64,000 nucleotides of DNA from Nymphaea colorata. Taxonomy: Eukaryota; Streptophyta; Magnoliopsida; Nymphaeales; Nymphaeaceae. This document shows, piece by piece, positions 21,410-34,015 of this stretch. The notes beneath the pieces were generated by a model that was not told the origin of the DNA, did no database searches, and saw only the letters and a list, made by a program, of their open reading frames with translations. Within the stretch, counting starts at the first letter, position 1. Every line of letters begins with the position of its first letter. The stretch lies in the NCBI RefSeq assembly GCF_008831285.2, contig NC_045142.1, positions 26,797,876-26,861,875 on the forward strand, written 5' to 3'. The translations under genes were made by a program, and so were the position numbers.

Positions 21410-24400
21410 TGGATAATGCCATAGACATGATCTGTACAAACCCAACCAAGGGTCTGAATTAAGACAGAAGTTTCAGTACTTGAAAAAAAAAAAAGGTTTT
21501 ACTGACACTTGAAAACATCAGTAAACGACCGGAAATGTCGGCAAAAGTTTGATCGACGGTTTTTGAATTCCGTCAGTGTAGATAGCGATACATGTATGTC
21601 GGGACATATTATGTATCACTATTGGCATGATTATGAACCCCAACTACTTGGCAAGAATACTAAACTGCTGCAACGTATAAAGTTGGAAATCCAACAAGGA
21701 AGTTTAGATTGTAACATAATACATTCAATTATTTGCAATCTGTCAACTACGTACACGTCACAATGCCATGAACGTAGAACTGTGCATGAAAATAGAAAAT
21801 CTCTTGATTGGATAAACCATTGACGACGGAGCAGAAGAAGAAAAAAAGAAAGCAAAATGCATTAATGTTCAGCTCCCACAAGAATTATTGCAGTTCCACT
21901 GTACTTGTGAGCTGGTGGCCCCATTTGTTTCCTCTCCTTCGTTTTCTTGCTTCTTCGAGAGCAAATTTTGATTAGAGGCGCATCTTTTGTTTGCAGTCTT
22001 AAAACAAAACATGGTTCTTTCTTCCTTTTGGGAGTGACTTTTCCCTTGCTGACATTTTTCAGGACTCCTTTCATTATCGCGCTACAATAAAGAAATAGGC
22101 ACTCAGTTTTTTGTGAAAAATTAAGAAAGAAAAACTGACCTATTAACAGATAAAATTAACGTTTCATGTGAAATGATAACATACTGCTTATAAAGACAAA
22201 AACATCTTTCTCTAGGCAAGGCAACAGATTATATATTTTGTATAAAAAAAAATTATTAGTGTTTTCTACCAACAGCAGTTTTTTGTTTTTTATTTGAGAA
22301 TTTCTTTATGAATTGAGTACGATCTATTTGTTAAACTGTGAGAAGTTGAGGTGTTGATTCCAAACTGTGCTTCCAATGTGAAAATGATTTCTTATTAGTA
22401 ATATATTATATTATTTATTAAAGAAACTGTCATGGGCCCTGAGGAAAAGAAATAACAAAAAACTATATGGAGGAAGACATAACACGTGGTGAACGGAGGA
22501 GCGCAGCACAAGGCCAAAGAAGAAGCTGTCATTTCCCAGGAAACCATGAGCTGTGCCTGCCAAAGGGGAGAGAGCTGGTGGGGGCACCGGCCCACCCTCC
22601 TCCTCCGCCTCTACCAGTCGTCACATGATCAAAAGGTGAGCCCGATCTCTTTTTCTTTTAACTATTTCATCGACCAACTTTATAGATGATTAGTTGATAT
22701 TGATGATTCTTGTTTGGCATGGAGCAACAGTTCTTCTTCTGTGTGTGCCTTTTGGATGGATGATCATGCAAGCTTTCCGTCGATGGATCTGGTGATTGCC
22801 AGTTTCTGTTTTATCTTATCTGGCGGCTTAAATAAATTAAGAGACAGAGTTGCTGAAGCTTTGATTTGAAATCAATGCTGTAGTTTTTGATTCTTATGTA
22901 TTAACTGAGATGGAGCAATTACACCGATTTCTGAACCAGACGATCCCCAACATCCAGAACGATGAGGCGGAGGCTTTTCGACATTAAATCCGACCTCCAT
23001 TATTCGTCTGCTCTCTCTCTCTCTCTCGGCTTTTGGAGTTGAAGTGGCTTCAGCTTTACACATCACCTCAATTATGCAGCCACTTTCAGTGTGTAACATG
23101 TGCCCATCTTCTCATCCAGCCTTTCTTTTGTGGTACTCCATGCACGAAAGATATCATAAAGGGAGATTTGGTTGAACTGGACATACCATCTATCATTTCA
23201 TGGCTGACATTTTATCTCAAGTTAAAAGGGCAATGAGAGGGACTCACTTTCTGGTTTGACAGCTGCGAGTAATCTTAAGACCTGTGACGAAAAATTAATA
23301 AATAAATAAAAGATAAGCTTGTATTAGGATTATGACCAAAATGGAGGACGTAAAATGAACAATTGCTAGACGGTATGGCCAAATTGGGCATTAGAGCATT
23401 TTATTTGGGTCCTTAGCTGATTTTTTTGGTTATATATTGGGTATATCAATATGAATGCCTTATTTTCATTCATATTATAAACTTTCCAATGGTCGAAGCA
23501 AGAGCAAGTAGACAGCTGGTTCTTATTTCGAATCTTCATAACATCAATAATGATAAAGATAACATCCTAAGACACCAAAGATAGACGAGCAATGAGAAAC
23601 CTTGCTTACCCTAAACTATATTAGACAAAACATATCGAATATACAAAATAAAAAGCAAATTAAGAAATAAATAGTGCATGATCACTTGTCACACGTTCTG
23701 TATCAATCATTAAGACGAATTGAATTGCCACTGATTAAATTCCATTAAAGGAATTCAAGTAAATAATATTTACTAGAAAGATGCGAACCTAGTAAGTTGA
23801 GGTAGCGTTACAGAACGCTCAAATTCATGGGCAGCTTGGTCAATACACGTTTGCTAAAATAACGTTTTTCTCAAGATTTAGAGCACTGGTACCGGCTAAT
23901 TATTTACAAAAAATGGCGGCTTATATATAAATTTTAATAGCAAAAAAGTATCAGGGTTCATAACGAAATAGAATAGCCTAATATCCATTGTTCTGCTGAG
24001 ACTCTATCTTGTGGAAAATCAGTGAAAACCAATTTCATATTCAAACATAATTTTAAAGTTAATTTCTTTTCTTCTACAAGATTAACCAAGGGTGGAGTAA
24101 ATAGTGATGAAAAAAGAACGAGTGAAAAGGAAAACCAATGAGAAAGAAAAGTTAGGAAAGTTAGGTGAAAAAGTGAAAGAAAAAGGCCGAGCCATAAAAT
24201 CAAACGTGGGTACATCATTTTTCACAAAAATTTCGAGAGCAACAGTCTTGTCTTCAAAAATATTTTTATTCATGACTTACGGGATTACTTGCTTATAAGC
24301 TAGATTGACTGAGAGGAATGAGGTTAACAAATCTCATCTATTTAAATCTTTCTTGTGCAATAGTAGAAATGGAGATTAAACTCGTTTCAAACTTTTGTAG

Positions 24401-25062
24401 AGCCAAACTTTCAAGCTTTTTTGTATTGTAAAGATAAAAAATAACACTTATCAACAAATCATGTATTTTATTTTTATTTTTCATTTAACAACTATAAATT
24501 GTCGTCAAAATTGGTTCACAATATCCCCACCTTTGCTCAAATGGAAATCAAGATTTGGAAGAGCAGATGAGTCCGAATACGCATCTATAAGATCTCTCGT
24601 GCTCGGGCCAAGAATTTTGGTATCGGAGAGGAAGAATCCCGTCAGAGTACGGTGGGCGGCGGTGAGTGGTAAAGAGTCAACAGGATATTACACCGGTAAA
24701 TGTAGGCCGACAAGTCACTGGCGGAGCCTGAGCCTAGTACGCCGGTGGTGGCGGTGATGGCACAGCCGGCCGGTACCCCACAAAGTGCCCCGCCCGTCAT
24801 GATTGGACTGCTCCGTTGACGCTAGCGGCGCCCTCGTCGATGCTAGCCTTCATAACCGCGTTCGTCTGTCACCTCAGCTCCCGCTCCACGACGAGACCAC
24901 TTTCTGCAAAAACGGGGCTGCCTGCCATCAAGGTTTAGGAAAACCATCATCAGCTATCTTCCATCATCCTCCGAAGATCGAAACTTATTCTTGGACGTTT
25001 CCATGGTACAGAATCACCCGCTTCCTTACCAATGTGTGTGTGTTTTTATATTTGACCAATGG
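21410..25062. other. repeat-rich intergenic region, no gene assigned
   Basis: Several short open stretches exist, for example at 21509-21823, 22486-22689 and 22912-22985, but none is recognised as a protein. A GC-rich patch at about 24640-24900 differs from the AT-rich surroundings and may be a gene relic. A G-box-like ACACGTGG lies at about 22481. Confidence 0.35.
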
Positions 25063-25085
25063 CTAAAGGTTATATAACTTTAAAC

Positions 25086-25205
25086 TTCCCTTCTCTTCCC
25101 TTCTTCCTCCTCCTCCCTTCTCCACCCTTCTTCTTCCTCCCTCCTTCCCTTCCCTTTCCTTCCCTTCTTCCTCCTCCTTCCCTTCCCTTTCCTTCCCTTC
25201 TTTCA
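25086..25205. repeat. 120-bp polypyrimidine tract
   Basis: The plus strand is almost only C and T (CTTCCCTTC, CTTCCTCCTCC units) for about 120 bases, with local mirror symmetry. The complement is pure purine. It sits in the AT-rich intergenic block upstream of the MITE at 25472. Confidence 0.8.
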
Positions 25206-25471
25206 TTTCTACCAAACGACGAAATTTTTTTCCGAAAAAATATTTCTTACTTAACAAACACAAATGAAATTTTTTTTCCTATTTATCAATTCCAGAAATA
25301 TATTTCTGAAAATTTTTTTCCGTTTCCATGGTTTCCAGCCCTCAAACGGCCCCTTAAGAAACCTATATGTAAATGAGAAAAACTATAAATATAAACACTT
25401 TTTATGGGCTTGTATGACCAATCGGCCACACAATGCCCACACCTGCCTTTCCTTTTGCCCCTGTTTCAACC

Positions 25472-25729
25472 AATAGTGGAGGTACTTGTTGGTTAAGGTG
25501 GGCCACTGCCTATGAACCCATTAAAAATCACACTATAATGTTTGAATCTTACATTGTTATGTCTTTAAATTTATATGCAATGCCCACACCAAATTTGTGT
25601 CATTAAAAATCACATTATAATATCTCAACCTTATATTGTTATGACTTTAAAATTATATGTAATGCCCACACCAAATTTGTGTCACCAATGCAAGTGCCTC
25701 GTGAGTATAAAATCTTGTCTCCGCCATTG
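25472..25729. mobile_element. MITE with 9-bp target duplication and internal 79-bp tandem repeat
   Basis: Inverted ends AATAGTGGAGGTACTTG and (reverse complement) CAATGGCGGAGACAAG bound 258 bp. The flanks are GTTTCAACC (25463-25471) and GGTTCAACC (25730-25738), 8 of 9 identical. Inside, about 25527-25604 is repeated at 25606-25683, with shared AATGCCCACACCAAATTTGTG. TSD length and GGAG-type ends suggest a Mutator-like MITE. Confidence 0.6.
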
Positions 25730-25738
25730 GGTTCAACC

Positions 25739-26869
25739 TTTTCACAACACCATTGATGAGCACAGGGCTAGCTCACTTGTTCTCTTCCACCATAAACAGG
25801 TAGATACCGATATTGAGATGAAAAATATGTGTAAGTCTAAGATCTTTACTTGGTTCTCAACGCTGGAGCAAGACCATATCATTAAAGCTACTTATTCTGA
25901 TTCAAATCTCTCTCCCTTGTGGGTGGTTGGGGATCTGTCTCAGTTTTAATATACTATCAGTGATGGATCAGCTTGGTTTTTAAGAAGTAGATATGCAGTG
26001 ATAGAGCTGTTATCGTCAGCATATGTAAAGCTGCAACAATAAATATTATCAGCTTTGGTAGTTTGTCGTCGACTAGTTGCAGTGATTATTATATGCTCCT
26101 CTACATGGACGAACTGTAGTTTCTACCTGTATAAAACTGCCTGTAGAAGCGATGTAAACTAGTCTTGAATTTTTGTCACGTCTCAAACAGTCGGCCAGTT
26201 GCATTAAGGAGGCCGACGTCAATTTCAAAAGCTTATATGCAGGCAATCATGTGCATTCATTATTTTTCATTCGTCGAAAGATCTGCTTGTCATCAGATTT
26301 CTCTCGTAAATATAAATATAAAAGGGAGAGAGAGAGAGAGAATCACAAGGGTTCACCTAGTCAGCTAAGATCATCAACTAATTACATGTTTTCTGTTGTC
26401 ATGGTACATTGAGAACTAAATTTTGTTAAGACTGTATTAAGTATATACAAGTACACATATCATTTGTCATTCAGTTTTAATTGAAGCAAAAATCAAACAT
26501 AAGTCCCCACACACTTATCTTTTTTATTTTTGTACAAAAAATTGACCATAAAATTTTATAATCTTGAAAATAAATATGATCTCTGCTCTAACCATGTGAG
26601 ATGTCATGGATGGTCCACATATATGAGAGATATATGAGAGAGAGAGAGAGAGATTTTGAAAAGCGGCCAGTGGGAAGGGTCTCACTCGATTGGAGCTTTC
26701 TGTCGTCTCTGTAACATCGGCAGCGACACGCTCCCCTACCCTTTTGTTCTTCCTCCCTCTCTTCTCTTCTTTCTTCAGTCAGGCTGACAAATGCAGCGGT
26801 AGTAATTTACACGCAGCAGCCATCCACACAGTCCCTTTCTTTGCTTCTCTCTATACGTCTCTCTGGTCG
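25739..26869. other. upstream region of the TPR gene
   Basis: No gene is recognised. It contains GA runs at about 26321-26340 and 26629-26652 just upstream of the TPR gene, the latter probably in its promoter or 5' UTR. An open stretch at 25746-25948 ending DLSQF is unassigned. Confidence 0.45.
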
Positions 26870-29800
26870 ATGGAGACGACGACAGACGAGGGTGGTAGTG
26901 CGCCAAACACAAGGAGATGGTACCCTTCTCTGCCTTCCCTCAAAACCAAGCACCACCGCCGCACCACCTCCATTGGCGGCGACCCATCGCCGAAGCTCCC
27001 TAACTGCGCCTCTTTTACTCTCGCATCCCCCGCCCGCAACAGCATGGAGAGCCACAGGCGCACCCCCGCCACCACCCCCAACGACATCGCCTTCCTCTTC
27101 TTCAGCGCCGCTCACTCCCTCCACCTCTCCGGCGACGACCCCCACAAGGCCCATCGCTACGCCGAGAAGGCCGTCCGCATCCTCGACTCCAACTCCACCT
27201 CCGGCCTCCAGCTTATCACGAGCCTCCACCTTGCCGCCGCCACGCTCACCCGCCTCGGCCGCTGCAAGGAAGCGATCCACCTCCTCCGGCGGTCCGTCTC
27301 CATCTCGACCGCGTCCCCCGACGACCCCAACTGCGCCCATGCCTCCTTTTCCGGCTTCATGCAGCTCGGCGACACGTACTTCGCCATCGGCCGCTATGCC
27401 TCCGCCATGGAGTGCTACGAGTCGGGGCTTTCCGTCCAGAAGCAGGCGTTAGGGGACTCCGACGTGCGGGTGGCGGAGACGTGCGTCTACCTCGCCGAGT
27501 CTTACCTGCAGCTGCTGAAGCTAAAGGAGGCGGAGGAGCTCTGCGGGGAGGCGCTCGCAATTCAAGATGGGGTGTCTGTGAGGAGGGTGATCGGACTGGT
27601 TCAGATCGCCAAGGGCGAGTACGAGACGGCGCTCGACCACCTATTGCTGGCTGTGGCCACTCTTTCTTCTCTCTCATCATCGTCGCCGTCGCAGTCAACG
27701 TCCTCGTCCTCCTCGTCCGCCTCCTCGTCGCTGTCGTCTATAGTGGAATGTGCCTTCCTCGACGCCATCATCGGAGAGGCCTACCTGGCTCTGGGAAGGT
27801 TCGACGAGGCAGAGCTTGCCTACCACAAGGGCCTGGCAGCCTTCGTGCTCGTCTACGGCGAGGATCACACTTCGGTGGGTTCGCTGTACGTGAGCCTAGC
27901 AGACCTGTACCTGAAGAGGGGCTCCTTCAACGACGCCAAGCTCTACTGCGAGAAGGCGCTGCTGGTGTACGCGGAGCAGATGGAGAGGCACCAGGACGAC
28001 GGCATCGACGGGTGCCGGCAGGAGGAGATTGGGGTGGGGCTCAGCCGGGTGGCGTCGCTCTTCGAGTCCATGGGGGAGGTGAAGCACGCGGTGTCGCTGC
28101 TGGAGAAGGCGAGGGGAATGATGGGGAGCTCGCCGGACGAGGGCAGCGTGGTGGTCGCCGGGGTGGAGGCCCAGATCGGGCTGCTGCAGCTGATGTCGAG
28201 GAGCTACGAGGACGCCTACGCCTACTTGGGGAGCGCGGTGGCGAGGCATAGGGCGATGGCGGGGGGAGAGAGGAGCCTGGTGCTGGCGGCGCTGCTGAAC
28301 CAGAGGGGCGTGGCATGCGTCGGGCTCGGCGCCATCTGGGAAGCGGCCGAGGCGTTCGAGGAATCCATGCGCATCTTCGAGCGGGTGTCCGGCGCCCACA
28401 ACGTCGATACTCTTGACGTCTGTCTTAACCTCGCCGGAGCCTACGACGCCATGGGCAGGTAACTACCTGTAGAGCTTCTCTTTTCTTCTTTGATGTACTG
28501 GTTGTGACTTGTGAGAGGGAGAGATCATAATTTCCTTCTAGGCTCACTGTTCAAGGGGGTGCATCATGCATGTTAAAGTCAATTTCTCATGGTTTTGAAA
28601 TTGCACCAGTCAGAAATTGCGCTTTTATGCACTTGTTTTTAAACAGATTGGATGCTCAGAATAAACTGGTGAAGCTCAAATTCTTATAAATTGAACAGTC
28701 AGATCATATTTTTCTCAAAAAGAAAAAGTTTTCATGATTAAAAAAAAAACGTAGCTAGGCATCATTCTAATTTCTATATTAATGATAAAGTGGCGTATGC
28801 AGACTTGGATTTCCCCGGAATTGGACATGATCTGAGATCGAGTTTAAAAGTACTGGTTTTCAAGAGGGTGTGAATATCCCTTGAACTTGGCAGATGAGGA
28901 TAAGCTATCAAGGGTCCTCCTTGGGTAGAATAGCTAAGTGGGTAAATTACTGGGAAACCCGCCTACTTTGAAATCGATTGACGTTATCTACCGGTGTCGC
29001 TATCAAGATATTGGAATTAGAGGACCACAATTAGCTGAAGTCCAGATCTGAGTAAATCGGTTTGCCAACGACGGATCTTGTCTTTCACCGGAGTGGTGGC
29101 CTACCAAGTTTCCGGGAAAACGACTGCGAGGTTTTCCGAGTCTCGGAAAAAAGGGTCCACCACCATGAGGATTGTAGAGTTAGTGCTTAGTCTTTTCTCT
29201 TCTTTAGTATCAAGCCTGTGCCAAACTCCGCCGGATCCTGATTTCCGGTACCAACCCTAACCATGGCCTCTATATGGATGATTACGGGGAACGTCCAGCT
29301 TCATATTCAAAAGTTACATGTTCCCCCGCAGCCATATTGGGGCCGTAATTTTCATTATAGGGAGACACATAGATTTCATGAGAATCATCCAGGAAACGGA
29401 TGATGGAGATTTAAGTTGCGAATCAGAAAGATTAAGTTGCAAATAATCTGTCAAAAAGTTATTTTTTAAAAGTTTGAAACACCCTTTAGATAAATGTTTA
29501 GTTTAAGGAGATTATTTGTTTTTCTTCTTTTGCTCTCTCTCTCTCTCCCCCCCTGCCAAGAGTATTTTTAATTCTTGAAGAAGAGGGTATTTTGAATTTT
29601 TGAGAAAACAACTTTAACCTGGTCTCTTTTAAATCAACAAGTCCATTGGTTTCCATCAATCTGTACATAAAAGTTTGAAATCTGGTAAAAAGTTTGGTAA
29701 TTACCTACTTTATATAGACATACTTTATATATATATATATATTTATTACTATTGATGGACCTGTTCAATGAGATGTAAATCTGGACTGTCCACTGTCTCG

Positions 29801-30255
29801 AAGGACTAGCATAGAGAACAGGTACGGGTACGGAGAATTAATGGCCTTGGCCTTTTAACACTCGATAGTATGAAACAATCCGTCCTGTGACCACGAACTC
29901 TCCACTCATAGTAATGGAGGAAAAAGATGTGTATATTATAATTGTTTAGGTGACATTTAGTGGAGACAGCCTAACTTGCAGTCTTTGACATTTTGCATGC
30001 GTCTCTTTCTTCTTTTTCCCGTATGTCAGAGGAGATGACGCCATTAATCTACTGGAAAGGGTGGTGGATGAGGAGGAGAACAGATTGGGGACGGCTCACC
30101 CGGATGTGGAGCACACCAGGCAGTGGCTGGCCGACATGCTGAAGGAGGCAGGACGATCCAGATCCAGGAAGGCACACACCTTAAAGGACCTCCTTCTCCT
30201 GCACAAGAAGAACCGCGGAGCCGTCGGCGCTGTTGCTGCAGAACCACGCCATTGA
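26870..30255 (+). CDS. KLCR: kinesin-light-chain-related TPR protein (KLCR/CMU family)
   Basis: Two exons: 26870-28458 and 30030-30255, joined phase 2 across a 1571-bp GT-AG intron, encoding 604 residues. ATG 26870 (METTTDEGGSAP) is the first in-frame ATG; the open frame further upstream has only a TTG. The N-terminus is basic and proline-rich. From about residue 65 TPR units run to near the end (ALGDSDVRVAETCVYLAESYL, VYGEDHTSVGSLYVSLADLYL, NVDTLDVCLNLAGAYDAMGR). A Ser-rich insert sits at about residues 264-290. Exon 2 adds the last helices (DDAINLLERVVDEEEN, LADMLKEAGRSRSRK). This matches plant KLCR/CMU proteins, which bind cortical microtubules and IQD proteins and hold cellulose-synthase tracks in place. 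Exon 1 is strikingly GC-rich. Confidence 0.9.
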
Positions 30256-31338
30256 CAGATGACCAAAAGCTTAGAGGTTTAGTTACAGTAAAAATTAAGA
30301 GGGCGAAGGTGGTGGTGGGTTTGCTAATTATTTTTCCTTATATAACCAGGTTGCGTTGTTCTCGGGTATTATTATCAGAAATATAAAAAATGAGGTTGAC
30401 GTCTTCCATTTTGGCATGGTTGTGAGCATGTGCTTCGCTGCCCTTCTCCTGTAAACTAATTTTTTAAGCTTTAGTTTATAAGAAGCTGCCGAGAGTCTTT
30501 GTCTTCTTGTAAACCAAAAGGCTGCTAAACTGTTCAATCGCTTAAACTTTTAATACAGAAAAAGTTAAGTGCTTTGAAAATTAAAAAACAAATATTTCCA
30601 CTTTGATCCAGCAGTATATTCAGAATTCCATACCGGAGTTTCATTTTGGAGAAATTGGTGGGTTGACGACAGCGAAAGTAGTCCATTATGAGTACTTTGA
30701 ACACCTTGTTTGGATTTAAAGCTTGCGTTTCTCGTACTCCAGAGACAGACGGACATGTTTCATTTTGGCTGTCTGTCCTGAGGGATACAAAATGTACATG
30801 ACAAGATGCCCGTATTGTGGCTATTCAATGCGTTTGTTGATTTTCTTTTTTTTTAAAAAAATTTACCCGACTTTTTAATAAAACGGAGAACTCATCACTT
30901 TATTTTTCCTCATAAAAAAAAGAAAGTACGTCCAATTTTGAAAAATTTTCCCACCCATTTCTGGGTATTCAATGTTCGTGCTTAGATTTGGCATTTTTAT
31001 GCCATTCTCAGGTCTTTGGCACAAACCAAAGTTGTTCTACTTGTACAGTAATTCATTAGGAAGCTTTTTAATCCCAATTGAATCATTATTCAGTGGTGGA
31101 GTAAAAAAAATTTAAGATTGACGGACGTCGATGCCAGCAGAGCAGGCCAATAAGTTATGGTCGCGTTAAACCATATACAAAAGATGCAAATAGTCCTCTA
31201 CAATATATGTAAATAAAGGAAATAAGCATATAATATTAATATATATATATATATATATATTTAAGTATGTGTGAGTAATTGCAGACACAATCACACTGAC
31301 TCGGCTAAACGGTGCTGACTGACTTCATATCAACCTTT
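30256..31338. other. intergenic DNA downstream of the TPR gene
   Basis: It holds the TPR gene 3' UTR and AT-rich sequence. From about 31055 it matches 61847 onward (see dispersed repeat). No gene is recognised. Confidence 0.5.
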
Positions 31339-31810
31339 GGCACAACTAGGGCTGTTCACGAGTGAGTTCAAGCGGAGCTGAGCTCGGCTCGAACTCGACT
31401 TGAGTTCGATTTCATTAACTCAAGCTCGACTCGCCTCAAGTACTTAAAACTCGAACTCGACTCGATTAAAATCGAAGCGAGCCAAACATTTCATTAAAAA
31501 ATTATTTTGGTAAAGGAAAAGACAACAATATATAGACTTGAACATGAAACCTCTCATGTACAAGCCATGTGTATATACATTTGAGCAATCTATTTTTTTT
31601 TTATCAATAAATGAGTCGAGTTCGAGTTAAGTTTATTGAGCGAGTTTGGGTCGAGCTCTAATTAGCTCGGCTCGTTGAACAGCCCTCGGCACAACCGGCC
31701 GTACTAAAGATTTTTTTTTTTCTTTTTTAAAGTACCATATTCTTATTCTGTTGTAATTAAAGTTTTAGAGTCGATTACATGATCATAAGTTCATGGTTCC
31801 CAAAAGATAG
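31055..31810. repeat. dispersed repeat copy 1, interrupted by hAT element C
   Basis: Blocks such as AGATGCAAATAGTCCTCTAC, GACTTCATATCAAC, AAAGTACCATATTCTTATTC and AAGTTCATGG occur here and in the same order at 61847-62335. The copy here is split by the 341-bp hAT MITE at 31347-31687, absent from the other copy. Confidence 0.8.
31347..31687. mobile_element. hAT-type MITE with CTCGA/GAGCT word arrays (element C)
   Basis: Inverted ends TAGGGCTGTTCACGAG and (reverse complement) GAGGGCTGTTCAACGAG enclose 341 bp. The flanking 8-bp duplication GGCACAAC is perfect (31339-31346 and 31688-31695). Subterminal zones consist of reiterated CTCGA, GAGCTC, GGCTCGAACTCGACTTGAG-like words. The paralogous sequence near 62155 lacks the insert, confirming the boundaries. 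Confidence 0.88.
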
Positions 31811-33411
31811 ACAGTTAATTAGCCTACTAAGTATATTCAAAATTCTTCACCACATTAGCTAAATAATTCATTCTATTGGACTTGGAAACGAGTTCATGAA
31901 CTGATGCACAGAGAAGTACATAAGATCTTGATCACCCATAACCATGAAAAACGGATGTTCAAGAAAATTAGGCGAATCCGAAGGTCTAATCAATTGGAAA
32001 GGCCCTGCAAATTCTGTATTTTGTCAACACCAAAGAATTTCCAAGAAGTTCGGGAAAGACTCCAAACTCTGTCCCACTGGAAAGTTCAGGAACAGGCAAC
32101 GTCTACCGACTTACACCTGACGACCCAAGGTCTTGTCCACGAACTTCTATAAAAACCTTCCACGCCATTGATGCCCCTATTCATCCGAAGACTACCCTCT
32201 CTCCTTCTTTCCCTGTAGTCTCTCCTCCTTTCCAATACGAGCGGTCTATGTGGCCCTTATGTACAGTCTGTCTTCAAGAATCCACTGTGGTACTGATGTT
32301 TATGAAGGAAGAAGCGCACTCTCTTCGGGCCATCCACAAATGCCACTGCCCAATGGTTCGTGTCATCCAATTGTGCTGCAAATTCAATGGTCACCATGAC
32401 ACCTTGGAGCTGTTGCCAAGGAGGTTTCCACGGCTCCTTACTTCTCCCATCGTTCCTCTTCTCCTTCTCAATGATCTGCTCCCTCTGGGAATGTAATACT
32501 GATGGAGCCCTTGACGGTCCCTGCGACATTGCAGCCTTGTTCTCCTTCATGATTGGCGACTTCATTTTTTCCTAAAAGGCAACAAACAAAAACTTTGTAA
32601 GTGCTCAATCAAACAAATGGGCAGCAGAAATGGGCGGTTTGTTATTTTGAGAAAGAAAGAGAGAAGACTTTTTTTTTTTTAAAAGGTTTGACCTGTTTTT
32701 GAGTGATAATTGTTTGTTTTCTACAGGTGATTTAAACCTTTATCCAATAAATTTTTTCATGCTAAACAAACGTTTGAAAGCTTATTTCTAAAAGTATTTT
32801 CTGGACCTTCCAAACACAACCTCACTCAATCGGTGGGAAAAAATTTCCTACCACCGAAATATTTTTTCATGGTAAAAAAAAAAAAATCATAGAAAAAGAA
32901 ACCATTAAAACCCAAAAACTTTACCACCGATTCAGGTTGTATTTTGGCCACAGATTTGTTTTTACCATGGAAGAAATTTTTGGAATAAAGGAAACTTTTT
33001 TCCCACCGATTCAGATTGTGTTTGTTAAGTCGAGAAAATATAAGCAAGGAAAAATTTATTGGATAAACTTATATATCACCTCAAAAAATAAACAATTAAC
33101 ACCGACCTCTCTGTCCGTGTCTCTCTCTATATATGTAACATTTGAATCAGAAAAACAATTTGGTTGCCCCTGGTAGCGAATAAATATCCGACCACCCACC
33201 CGTTAGTGATCTTCACAAGATCAATCCGCGGTTGAGACACTGATGCAATTGAAAATAAAATATTCAATGTTTTACGGTTGATGGATTACGATTACAGACT
33301 TCCTGATACTGATCACGAAAAGGTGGTCACTGATTCTTTTCTGTTCAAAGGTTGGAAGCCTCAACGTAGGTGGGTCCCACCTGATGAAGGTAACGATTCT
33401 TCTTTCAAAAG
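31811..33411. other. intergenic DNA with unassigned open frames
   Basis: Open stretches at 31904-32152 (+) and 32257-32565 (-) have no recognised product. A TATAAAAACC at about 32149 could be a TATA box. Around 32730-33060 the sequence is rich in A/T homopolymers and inverted AAAAATTT blocks, suggesting degenerate MITEs. Confidence 0.35.
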
Positions 33412-33827
33412 TAAAAGAGGGACGAGAAAAGGAAGAGAGTGAGGACTCAATAAAGTGACTAAATCTCTTGCATTAACACAACAAGAGTAGTGCATAGTTT
33501 ATTTACACTGTTACAAGGCTGGAGCAGTATGGTAACAATTCAACGTTGTAAGGCTGATGATTATGGTAACAATAATATGTTACAAGGTCCAACGTTACAA
33601 GGCTGATTAATATGGCAACACCAATCTGTTACAAGGCTGGAGACGTGTGCTAAAAGTCCAACGTTACAAGGCTGGAACCAACATTGTAACAAAGCAACCA
33701 AGGAGCTATGAGTAGAAATTGCAATTTGAAAAATCTTTCCTTAGTAGAGTCAAGCCTTCACCCGATAATCTTTTCTTGCTATGTTGGTGCCGTTGATTTC
33801 TTCTCATTATCATTTCTTTCCTTAACA
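33412..33827 (-). repeat. 3' LTR of the copia element
   Basis: 416 bp, with about six copies of a GTTACAAGGCTG / ATGGTAACA module within 33510-33690 (plus strand). Confidence 0.9.
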
Positions 33828-34015
33828 TGCTCCCTCAAGCTGAACGTTGGTTCAGCCACGTTAAGCTTGTCTCAAAGTATGTTGAATGAACTAGTGCTGA
33901 GAGCTTTTGTCATTCCATCAGCCAATTGTTCAGCAGATCGTATGAATCTAACTTGAATATTTCTTTGATTGACGTGATCTCGAACAAAGTGAAAATCTAC
34001 TTCCACATATTTAGT

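Noticed and set aside
21509-21823. 104-codon plus-strand frame
   Set aside because: No recognisable domain, AT-rich composition and no splice or promoter context.
24640-24900. Gene in a GC-rich patch
   Set aside because: Frames are interrupted and no domain is recognised; noted only as a possible relic.
26690-26869. 60-codon N-terminal extension of the TPR protein
   Set aside because: It begins with TTG, has no ATG, and is hydrophobic and unlike the family; ATG 26870 is preferred.
26807-28399. Several long frames on both strands overlapping TPR exon 1
   Set aside because: High GC content removes stop codons in all frames; only the frame with TPR motifs matches a known family.
32257-32565. 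102-codon minus-strand frame
   Set aside because: Coding-like texture but no family recognised, and an opposite-strand frame of similar length exists; not called as a gene.
33510-33690. CRISPR-like regularly spaced motif
   Set aside because: Plant nuclear DNA; the motif lies inside both LTRs of a copia element and the spacing is irregular.
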